DNA from: Rhodothermaceae bacterium
Lineage (GTDB): Bacteria > Bacteroidota > Rhodothermia > Rhodothermales > JAHEMB01
DNA: 5,312 nt
Assembly: GCA_024643915.1 (NCBI GenBank)
Contig: JAHEMB010000322.1
Location: forward strand, 1-5,312
Direction of reading: 5' to 3'
The notes beneath the pieces were generated by a model. The model ran no database searches. It saw only the letters and a program-made list of their open reading frames with translations, and was not told the DNA's origin. A program made the translations under genes and the position numbers. How positions within the stretch are numbered: position 1 is the stretch's first letter; every line of letters starts with the position of its first letter. Shown here in pieces: positions 1 through 5,312 of the stretch.

Positions 1-1004
1 TGCTCGGGCAGCATGTCCGTCACGTAGATCTCGGCGAAGCCGTCGTTGTCGAGGTCGGCCATGTCCGCGCCCATCGACGAGAGGCTGGTGTGCGGCATCC
101 ACGCCTCGATCTCCTCCCTGAAGGTGCCGTCCTGGTTGTTGATGTAGAGGTAGTCGCGCTCGAAGAAATCGTTGGAAAGGTACAGGTCGGGCCAGCCGTC
201 CTTGTTGACGTCGCCCACGGTCACGCCCAGCCCGAAGCCGATCTCGCTGCCGTAGATGCCGGCCGCCTCGCTCACGTCCACGAACTGCCCCTCATCATTG
301 CGGAAAAGCTTATCGCCGCCCTCGGCATGGCGGAGGTGGCGGATCTGCCGCACCTCGAAGCCGCCGATGGGCGTGGAGGCGTTGTTCATCAGGTAGAGGT
401 CCAGGTCGCCGTCGCGGTCGTAATCGAGAAAAGCCGCGTGGGTGGAATAGCCCCGGTCGGCTAGGCCGTAAGCCCCGCCCTTCTCTTCAAAGCGCGGCAC
501 GCCGTCCTCATCGGGGCCGAGGTTGATGAACAGTTCGTTGGCGCGGTCGTCGCCGGGGGCATCGCCGGAGTTGCACACGTAAAGGTCGAGGAGGCCGTCG
601 CCGTTCACGTCGGCGATGCTGACGCCGGTGGCCCAGGCGTGTGCGCCCGCCACCCCCGCCGCGTCAGTCACGTCCTCAAACCGAAAGGCGCCCCGGTTGA
701 GGTACAGGCGGTTCGGCTCCTGGTTGGCCGTCAGGTAAAGATCGAGGAGGCCGTCGCCGTTGAAATCGGCCAGCCCCACGCCGCCGCCGTCGTAGAAGTT
801 GCGGTAGGTGATGACGTTAAAGCGCTCGCTCTCCGTCAGCCGGTTCTCAAATGCCACGCCCGTGTAGGCGGACGGCAATCGGGTAAAAAGCGTCTCGACC
901 GGGATCTCATCGAGCGAAGGCGCCGCCTGCCGGCAGGCGGGAAAGCAGCCCAGGCCGAGCAGCAGCCCCACAACGGCGAGGGACGGTCTCAAGCGGAAAG
1001 TCAT
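1..1004 (-). CDS. FG-GAP/VCBS-repeat exported protein, CRTAC1 (ASPIC/UnbV) type, N-terminal part
   Basis: The frame opens at ATG (1004-1002) and stays open for 334 codons to the left edge, so the C-terminus is missing. Residues 1-24 form an export signal: MTFRLR, a hydrophobic run (LAVVGLLLGLG), then Cys20 and Cys24, either of which could be the lipidated residue. Residues 52-80 carry a block of the kind I associate with CRTAC1-like proteins (FENRLTESERFNVI, then FYDGGGVGLAD). Five FG-GAP calcium-loop motifs follow, starting at D80, D132, D194, D265 and D317 (for example DFNGDGLLD and DYDRDGDLD). Such repeats fold as beta-propeller blades with Ca2+ bound in the DxNxDG loops. The ASPIC/UnbV domain usual in this family would lie beyond the edge and is not seen. 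The start has no Shine-Dalgarno motif, only a TTTA just before the ATG, which is not unusual in Bacteroidota. Likely role is surface or periplasmic binding or scaffolding; no enzymatic activity can be assigned. Family call is firm, function is open. Confidence 0.93.
   Translation of the reverse strand, partial: MTFRLRPSLAVVGLLLGLGCFPACRQAAPSLDEIPVETLFTRLPSAYTGVAFENRLTESERFNVITYRNFYDGGGVGLADFNGDGLLDLYLTANQEPNRLYLNRGAFRFEDVTDAAGVAGAHAWATGVSIADVNGDGLLDLYVCNSGDAPGDDRANELFINLGPDEDGVPRFEEKGGAYGLADRGYSTHAAFLDYDRDGDLDLYLMNNASTPIGGFEVRQIRHLRHAEGGDKLFRNDEGQFVDVSEAAGIYGSEIGFGLGVTVGDVNKDGWPDLYLSNDFFERDYLYINNQDGTFREEIEAWMPHTSLSSMGADMADLDNDGFAEIYVTDMLPE
30..767 (-). repeat. Five FG-GAP calcium-loop repeats in the CRTAC1-like protein
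   Basis: Five copies of the DxD/NxDGxxD loop are encoded at about 767-741 (DFNGDGLLD), 611-585 (DVNGDGLLD), 425-399 (DYDRDGDLD), 212-186 (DVNKDGWPD) and 56-30 (DLDNDGFAE). Spacing is 52, 62, 71 and 52 residues, as expected for successive propeller blades. Most loops are followed by a short strand such as LYL, LYV or IYV. The last copy ends in Glu instead of Asp. The repeats probably continue beyond the left edge. Confidence 0.88.
923..940. repeat. Perfect 18-bp GC-rich palindrome inside the export-signal region
   Basis: CCGCCTGCCGGCAGGCGG is identical to its own reverse complement (9 + 9 bp, no spacer). The flanking bases do not extend it. It lies 64-81 nt after the first base of the FG-GAP gene and covers codons 22-28, including Cys24. 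Its length is six codons; removing it would keep the frame and give FPPSLDE after Cys20. As RNA it would form a 7-bp hairpin with a CCGG loop. No second copy was found in the window. It could be a protein-binding site, an mRNA hairpin, a copy of a dispersed palindromic repeat, or chance in GC-rich DNA. Confidence 0.6.
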
Positions 1005-1081
1005 TAAACGATCGGATGAGGAGATCAATCGAGCCAAGGCCAATGGAGGAGCCGCCGTGCTGTTCCCACCCGCAGCGACGT

Positions 1082-1124
1082 ACAAGAGAAAACCCAGCCG
1101 GCATTGAACCCGGCTGGGCTTCTC
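1082..1124 (-). terminator. Intrinsic terminator after the SusC/SusD-like pair
   Basis: Read on the minus strand, a perfect 9-bp GC-rich stem CCCAGCCGG / CCGGCTGGG (1118-1110 with 1101-1093) encloses the 8-nt loop GTTCAATG. It is followed immediately by TTTTCTCTTGT (1092-1082), a T-rich tail. The stem can lengthen by five pairs, GAGAA with TTCTC, across a small internal loop. It begins roughly 95 nt downstream of the susD-like stop. On the plus strand the stem is followed by CTTCTCCTTTC, a poorer tail, so termination should mainly act on minus-strand transcripts. The hairpin plausibly ends the transporter operon and insulates the FG-GAP gene. Confidence 0.82.
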
Positions 1125-1187
1125 CTTTCAAACACTGCGGCGCCTCGCGAAAAATTACGCCCTGCGATCTTCCACCTTCTATCCAGC

Positions 1188-1204
1188 GACCGCAGGGAGC
1201 GGTC
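1188..1204 (-). other. Small hairpin just after the susD-like stop codon
   Basis: On the minus strand GACCGC-TCCCT-GCGGTC forms a perfect 6-bp stem with a 5-nt loop, starting about 10 nt past the TGA. No T-tract follows, so it is not a terminator by itself. Part of it (CCCTGCG, 1197-1191) can instead pair with CGCAGGG at 1166-1160, giving a mutually exclusive longer-range 7-bp stem. A role in 3'-end protection of the mRNA is possible. Chance pairing is also possible in DNA this GC-rich. Confidence 0.35.
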
Positions 1205-1213
1205 CATCCTCCC

Positions 1214-3052
1214 TCAGTATCCGGGGTTCTGTGTCAGGTTCGGGTTGACGCTGAGTTGCGTAGAGGGTATTGGGAAGAGGACCCGGTAAGGCTCGCTGGC
1301 CTGGCCACTCTGCGACCCGTCTTTCTTGAAGATCCAGGGCGCCGTGAAGGTGGGCGCGTACGGATCGGCCGACGAGGTATACGGGGCGCCGGTCGGGGTG
1401 CCACCGTGGGCAAACTCGTAGCGGATGAGGTCCATCCGGCGTTGCGCCTCGTAGACGAACTCGAACCCACGCTCCTGAAGGATCAATTTCCGCAGCTCGT
1501 CCTGCGAACCGCCGCTGAGCGGATCGAGACCCGACCGCGCGCGGATGACGTTGAGATTCATCAGCGCCTCGCCGGTGTTACCGAGTTCGTTCGCTGCCTC
1601 GGCTTTGATCATGTACATCTCGGCTAGGCGGAAGAAGGGGAAGTCGTTCCCCATCTCGGAGCCCGACGTCGCCGGGTCGATCTCCCATTTCAAGGGGCGC
1701 GCACCCGGGCTCTCGATGGCCGCCCTGCCCAGGCCCGCATCAAGCTGAATGGCCGGGATCTCGAGGGAGAAAAACAGGGGCGTCTGATCGTCGCGTGCCA
1801 GCACGACGCCAGAGTTCACGTCGCCGAAACAATCCTGGCCGGCACATCCGGCGCTGGGCTGCTTGTACTGCAACCCGACGAGAAACTGCTGGAGACGCGC
1901 GTCCGGGCTCGTATCATCGCGCGTACCGAGCTCGCCGTCCGCGCCGGGCGCCACGTCGTAAGCCTTATAAAACTCGGCAATGGTGGTGAAACCGTTCCAG
2001 GGCGTCTGCGGGATGGGGAGGTTGTAATGCAAGAAGCGCATCTGAAAGTTGAGGCCCAGGCCGGGCGCCGCCTTGTGCGTGACCGGGAAGATGATCTCCG
2101 GCGAGCCCGCATTGTTGGCGGCGAAAATGGCGTAGTAATCGTTCTCCAGGGCGTACTGCCCGGAGTTGAGCACCCAGTCGGCGGCGGCGGCGGCACCTTC
2201 GTACATCGCCTGGCCGGGTGCGATGCCGCCGGCGGAGGCCGAGCCGGTGTAAATTTCGGCGTTGAGCAGCAGGCGGGCCAGCAGGGCGTAGCCGGCCCCC
2301 TTGGTGGCGCGGCCCCACGGCACGTCGCCCTTCACGGCCAGGTTCTGGAGTAATCCTGTCGGGCTGCCAACACAGGAACTCGCGTTGAAATTACTTGATG
2401 TACAGCCCGTCAACTCCTCCAGAAGGAAGTCAAAGACCTCCTGGCGTGTGTTCTGCTGTGGAGGCGCATCGGCCGGGATAGGCTGGGTCGCATAACGGCT
2501 GGCGAGGGGGCTTTCCTCCTCCACCACAATCGGCACGCCGCCGTACAGGTCCATGAGTGTGTAGTAATAAAGCGCCCGCAGGAAACGCACTTCGGCGTCG
2601 AAGCGATTCTTCACCGTGGGGTCAAAATCGGAGCTGGACAGGGCGGAGAGCACGCCGTTGGCTCGGGCAATACCCACCTGCGCGTTGGTCCATCCGGCCC
2701 CCACTTTGGGATTTGTCGGCGTCCAGGTGTGCTGGGTGAGGGCACGCCAGATGCCGCCGTCGCCCCAGTCCGGGCCGCGCGTGGGCACCATGATCTCGTC
2801 GGAGGCATGCGTCTGGAGGTTCATCCAGCCGTCGTTGTCAACGGCCACAGCCCGCAACTGCGCATAGACGGCCGCGGCGGCGGCAAGGAACTCGGCCTCC
2901 GTATTGAAGAACTGGTCCGGTGTGATCTGGCTGAACGGCTCCTGATCCAGGGCCGAATCACAACCCGTAAACGTGACCAAGGTAGCCAGGAGTACCACAA
3001 ACGGCAGCAGGAAAAGCCGGAAGGCCTTCCAGGAGTGCGATGAGGGGCGCAT
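1214..3052 (-). CDS. SusD/RagB-family surface nutrient-binding lipoprotein
   Basis: Complete gene of 612 residues. SusD-family proteins are lipid-anchored on the cell surface and act as the ligand-binding lid of their SusC partner. I chose ATG 3052 because it places a classic lipoprotein signal at the N-terminus: MRPSSHSWK, a hydrophobic run, then TFTGC with Cys31 as lipidation site, followed by DSALDQEP, typical of a mature SusD start. The N-terminal helical (TPR-like) part includes FDAEVRFLRALYYYTLMDLY and GGVPIV (about 151-176). The C-terminal RagB/SusD domain shows FPFFRLAEMYMIKAEA (471-486), NLNVIRARSGL (499-509) and LILQERGFEFVYEAQRRMDL (523-542). It ends in NPNLTQNPGY, a common family ending. 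Length is somewhat above the usual 500-600. Two close cysteine pairs (217/227 and 403/408) could form disulfides. There is no strong Shine-Dalgarno, only GAGAA upstream. Substrate unknown. Confidence 0.96.
   Translation of the reverse strand: MRPSSHSWKAFRLFLLPFVVLLATLVTFTGCDSALDQEPFSQITPDQFFNTEAEFLAAAAAVYAQLRAVAVDNDGWMNLQTHASDEIMVPTRGPDWGDGGIWRALTQHTWTPTNPKVGAGWTNAQVGIARANGVLSALSSSDFDPTVKNRFDAEVRFLRALYYYTLMDLYGGVPIVVEEESPLASRYATQPIPADAPPQQNTRQEVFDFLLEELTGCTSSNFNASSCVGSPTGLLQNLAVKGDVPWGRATKGAGYALLARLLLNAEIYTGSASAGGIAPGQAMYEGAAAAADWVLNSGQYALENDYYAIFAANNAGSPEIIFPVTHKAAPGLGLNFQMRFLHYNLPIPQTPWNGFTTIAEFYKAYDVAPGADGELGTRDDTSPDARLQQFLVGLQYKQPSAGCAGQDCFGDVNSGVVLARDDQTPLFFSLEIPAIQLDAGLGRAAIESPGARPLKWEIDPATSGSEMGNDFPFFRLAEMYMIKAEAANELGNTGEALMNLNVIRARSGLDPLSGGSQDELRKLILQERGFEFVYEAQRRMDLIRYEFAHGGTPTGAPYTSSADPYAPTFTAPWIFKKDGSQSGQASEPYRVLFPIPSTQLSVNPNLTQNPGY
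2960..3052 (-). other. Lipoprotein signal peptide and lipobox of the SusD-like protein
   Basis: Residues 1-30 comprise a short basic N-region (Arg2, Lys9, Arg12), a hydrophobic core (LFLLPFVVLLATLV) and the lipobox FTG ahead of Cys31 (codon TGT, 2962-2960). The residue after Cys is Asp. In Bacteroidota, residues just after the lipidated Cys influence export to the outer surface, and SusD lipoproteins are surface-displayed. This feature supports the start at 3052 over the in-frame ATG at 3121. Confidence 0.85.
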
Positions 3053-3117
3053 GATTCTATTCTCGTTTGATGGATGGCATGGACCGAGGGAGGCAGGTAA
3101 GCGCAGGGCGCACCCTC
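3053..3117 (-). other. SusC-SusD intergenic gap with an overlapping alternative start
   Basis: The susC-like TGA (3120-3118) overlaps an ATG (3121-3119) as ATGA, and this ATG is in frame with the susD-like gene. Translation from it would add 23 residues (MRGCALRLPASLGPCHPSNE, then NRI) before the signal peptide. That extension is unlike a signal peptide, so I treat the 65 bp as an untranslated spacer or as a leader allowing translational coupling. No terminator or promoter is evident, which supports co-transcription of the two genes. Confidence 0.55.
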
Positions 3118-5312
3118 TCATAGACCGATTTCGATGCCAAAGGTGAAGGTGCGCGACTTGGGATACGGCATGTAGTCGATGCCCGTATCCGGGCGCGCCA
3201 GAGCGCGGAAACCAGTGTCGCCCGCGTCGATGTTGGTGTTGACCTCGGGGTCAAATCCCTCGTAGGGTGTGAGGACAAACAGGTTTTGCCCCGTCAGGCT
3301 GACGCGGGCACGGCGCAAGCCTACGTCGCCCACCACGTTGGCCGGCAGCGTGTACCCGATCGTCACGTTGTCCAGGCGGAAGAACGACGCATCCTGCACC
3401 CACCGCGACGAAAAGACCGGCGTGTGGCCGGAGTTCGTCCCGTCGGTGAGGGCGCCCCTGAGCAGGTTGATCGAACCAAGGTTGCTGAGCGTCTGGAACT
3501 CGAGGGCCGTGTTGTTGAGGATTTCGCGGCCCGCCTCACCCCGGAAGAAGGCATTGATGTCGACCTGCTTGATGCGGAGGTTAAGGTTGAGGCTGTAGGC
3601 CACGTCTGGGATCGGGTTGCCGATGAACGCCTCCGCCGCTTCCGTCACTTCGGTCGTCGTCCCGCCATCTTCGGTAAGGTACAGTTCGTTGCCCTGGGCG
3701 TCGAAGCCGGCAAAGACTGGCCCGTAGAAGGCGCCGATGGGGTGGCCCGCCTCCAGCCGTTGCGCATTCACGTCCGATTGGCCCGCGCCGCTCACGCGGG
3801 TGTGGTCGATGAAGCCGCGCCCGCCCAGATCCTGGATCTCGTTGTAGTTGGAGGCGGCGGTGACCCCAACTTCGAGGCCCCAGTCGGCGCGGTCGAAGAC
3901 AAAGGCATTGAGGGAGAACTCGACGCCCCGGTTGAGGACCTCCCCCACATTCTGCAAGACGAATTCGCTAGGCGCCGGCGGCGGCACGCGCACGTCCAGC
4001 AACAGGTCGGTCGTCGTCCGCTGGTAATAATCCACCGCGCCCGAGAAGCGCCCTTCTGCCAGACTATAGTCGAGCCCGACGTTGAACTCCACCGTCTCCT
4101 CCCACTTCAGGTCCGGGTTGGCGGCCCGCTCCGGCGCCACCCCCGTCACCACGTTCTCTTCCTCCCCAAAGACGGCACGGAACCCTTCGGAGGGCGCGAG
4201 GGTGGCGAGCGCCTGGAAGGGCGGCACGGCCTGATTGCCCGTCAGCCCCACCGAAACGCGTAGCTTCAGGTCCTCGATGAAATCGGAGCCCGCCAGGAAA
4301 GGCTCGTTGCTGATCCGCCAGCCTACGGAGCCGGAAGGGAAGAGGGCAAACCGTTCGTTTTCACCGAAGACGGAGGAGCCATCCCGGCGGACCGTGGCCG
4401 TCAGCAGGTACTTGTCCTGGAAGTTGTAGGTAAGGCGGCTGAAGAAAGAGACCTGCTTGACGAGGCTCTTGTTGGAGAACGGGATCTGCACGTTCGCCCC
4501 GCCGCCGATGTTGTTGAAGAGGGTGGCGTCAGTGATGAAGTCGCGCGACTCGGTGCCGATCTCCTGGAACGTTTCCCGCTTGTACTCGAAGCCGCCGAGA
4601 AGGCTGTAGCTGTGCCCTTCGCCAAAGCTGTTCCGGTAGCTGAGCGTGGTCTGTGTAACAACGTTCGAGAGGGCGCGCTCGGATTGCCGCCCCAGCCCGC
4701 GAATCTCCGCGCCGATGCTCGACACCTGTGGGATGTATGTGCGGCGGATCCCGTCCTGCACATCGACGCCGATGGTGCCCTTGGCGACGAGGTTGTCGAG
4801 CAGGTCGTATTCCACGGAGAAGTTGCCCAGGATCCGCTCCTGGTCCGTGATGTCGGTGATCTGTTCGAGCAGGGCCACCGGGTTGCGGATCTCGCGCGAG
4901 AACTCGTTGAAGACGCCGCTCTCCTGGCGGACGGGCTGCCGGGGATCAAAGGCCACGATGCCCTTGATGGCACCGCCCTCGAAGCCGCCGCCCTGGTTGA
5001 AGAACCCGTGGTTCCGCTTCATGTAGGAACCGGTCAGGCTCAAATCGAGCGTCAGCTTCTCTTCGAGGAGGGTCGTGGTGCCGTTGACGCGGCCCGTCAC
5101 GCGCTCGATGCCCGTATCGAGCAGCAGCCCCTCCTGGTCGAGGTAGCTGACGGAGGCCCGGTAGAGCGTGCTCTGAGAGCCGCCGGAGATGGAGAGGTTC
5201 TGATTATGGGAGAAAGTGGACCGGGTAGCTTCTTCCTGCCAGTCGGTGTCGGTGCCGCCCGTGGAGCTTTGCCCGAGGATGTCACTCACGGCCTGCCGGT
5301 ACTCGGCGCCGT
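3118..5312 (-). CDS. SusC/RagA-family TonB-linked outer-membrane transporter, C-terminal part
   Basis: The frame is open from the right edge to TGA (3120-3118), giving 730 visible residues. The family usually has about 1000, so the signal peptide, CarboxypepD_reg-like domain, TonB box and most of the plug are missing. The GTG at 5289 is internal Val, because the frame continues upstream as GAEYRQA. Family signatures in visible numbering: TDWQEEATRS (21-30) and LSISGGSQSTLYRASVSYLD (39-58) at the plug-barrel transition, YLLTATVRRDGSSVFGENER (301-320), FPSGSVGWRISNEPF (324-338), LKLRVSVGLTGNQ (348-360), NPDLKWEETVEFNVGLDYSL (398-417), and QNLFVLTPYEGFDPEV (675-690). The last strand reads SRTFTFGIEIGL and ends in Leu, not the commoner aromatic. 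The protein forms a 22-strand outer-membrane barrel that imports bulky ligands using TonB-ExbBD energy, with the adjacent SusD-like protein as lid. No frameshift seen. Substrate cannot be inferred. Confidence 0.97.
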   Translation of the reverse strand, partial: GAEYRQAVSDILGQSSTGGTDTDWQEEATRSTFSHNQNLSISGGSQSTLYRASVSYLDQEGLLLDTGIERVTGRVNGTTTLLEEKLTLDLSLTGSYMKRNHGFFNQGGGFEGGAIKGIVAFDPRQPVRQESGVFNEFSREIRNPVALLEQITDITDQERILGNFSVEYDLLDNLVAKGTIGVDVQDGIRRTYIPQVSSIGAEIRGLGRQSERALSNVVTQTTLSYRNSFGEGHSYSLLGGFEYKRETFQEIGTESRDFITDATLFNNIGGGANVQIPFSNKSLVKQVSFFSRLTYNFQDKYLLTATVRRDGSSVFGENERFALFPSGSVGWRISNEPFLAGSDFIEDLKLRVSVGLTGNQAVPPFQALATLAPSEGFRAVFGEEENVVTGVAPERAANPDLKWEETVEFNVGLDYSLAEGRFSGAVDYYQRTTTDLLLDVRVPPPAPSEFVLQNVGEVLNRGVEFSLNAFVFDRADWGLEVGVTAASNYNEIQDLGGRGFIDHTRVSGAGQSDVNAQRLEAGHPIGAFYGPVFAGFDAQGNELYLTEDGGTTTEVTEAAEAFIGNPIPDVAYSLNLNLRIKQVDINAFFRGEAGREILNNTALEFQTLSNLGSINLLRGALTDGTNSGHTPVFSSRWVQDASFFRLDNVTIGYTLPANVVGDVGLRRARVSLTGQNLFVLTPYEGFDPEVNTNIDAGDTGFRALARPDTGIDYMPYPKSRTFTFGIEIGL

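Larger units (their letters stand above)
1005..1213. other. Intergenic region between the susD-like gene and the FG-GAP gene
   Basis: This 209-bp stretch separates two genes of the same orientation. It contains a small hairpin right after the susD-like stop and an intrinsic terminator near its middle. Between the terminator and the FG-GAP start (1005-1081) I find no clear Bacteroidota promoter (TTTG with TAnnTTTG) and no sigma70-type pair. A promoter there is plausible but not shown. Short open frames crossing this stretch show no recognisable protein features. Confidence 0.6.

Noticed and set aside
90..464. Plus-strand open frame of 124 codons near the left edge
   Set aside because: It is antisense to the FG-GAP repeats. 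Its Val/Ala/Asp-rich composition mirrors the repeated DxNxDG codons on the other strand.
1150..1157. TAATTTTT on the minus strand as a Bacteroidota -7 box (TAnnTTTG)
   Set aside because: It matches 7 of 8 bases, but no convincing -33 TTTG was found with it and it lies upstream of the terminator, so it would not drive the FG-GAP gene.
907..1207. Two short minus-strand open frames (60 and 74 codons) across the intergenic region
   Set aside because: They read through the terminator hairpin and, in one case, into the start of the FG-GAP gene in another frame. No domain, signal peptide or ribosome-binding site supports them.
1016..1627. Plus-strand open frame of 203 codons starting in the intergenic region
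   Set aside because: It runs antisense through the terminator and the conserved C-terminus of the SusD-like gene, and its product has no recognisable family features or low-complexity-free domain.
3286..4263. Long plus-strand open frame (325 codons) antisense to the susC-like gene
   Set aside because: The opposite strand encodes an unmistakable SusC family protein throughout. The plus-strand translation is rich in Arg, Val and His with no recognisable domain, as expected for an antisense shadow in GC-rich DNA.
5287..5289. GTG at 5289 as the start of the susC-like gene
   Set aside because: The frame stays open to the window edge with family-like sequence (GAEYRQA), and a SusC protein needs about 250-300 more N-terminal residues. 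The GTG is an internal Val codon.
1..5312. CRISPR array, tRNA/rRNA gene, insertion sequence or defence system
   Set aside because: No regularly spaced direct repeats, RNA-gene signatures, transposase motifs or terminal inverted repeats were seen, and all three recognisable genes belong to outer-membrane or exported families.

Overview
The window is GC-rich and all of its recognisable coding sequence lies on the minus strand. It reads as a stretch of a Bacteroidota-type genome. The strongest clue is an adjacent pair encoding a SusC/RagA-type TonB-linked outer-membrane transporter and a SusD/RagB-type surface lipoprotein, an arrangement characteristic of that phylum. The high GC content and the protein style suggest a Rhodothermia-like (Rhodothermales) marine or halophilic lineage rather than a gut Bacteroides. 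That placement is inference; no marker gene is present.

Layout in the direction of transcription (high to low coordinates): (1) 5312-3118, a SusC-like transporter that enters from the right edge without its N-terminus. (2) A 65-bp gap, then 3052-1214, a complete SusD-like lipoprotein of 612 residues. An alternative upstream start at 3121 would overlap the susC-like stop as ATGA. (3) A 209-bp intergenic stretch (1005-1213). It holds a small hairpin just after the susD-like stop and a convincing intrinsic terminator at about 1082-1124. (4) 1004-1, the N-terminal 334 residues of a secreted, probably lipid-anchored FG-GAP/VCBS-repeat protein of the CRTAC1 (ASPIC/UnbV) type, which runs off the left edge.

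The SusC-like barrel and SusD-like lid should form one TonB-driven uptake complex for a large ligand such as a glycan, peptide or other oligomer. No glycoside hydrolase, peptidase, sulfatase or regulator is visible, so the substrate cannot be named. The FG-GAP protein sits in the same orientation behind the terminator. It may be a surface accessory of the uptake locus or a separately transcribed unit. The window contains no tRNA, rRNA, CRISPR array, insertion sequence or phage gene that I can see. Nothing here clearly amounts to a new system. The most unusual DNA feature is a perfect 18-bp palindrome inside the export-signal region of the FG-GAP gene.
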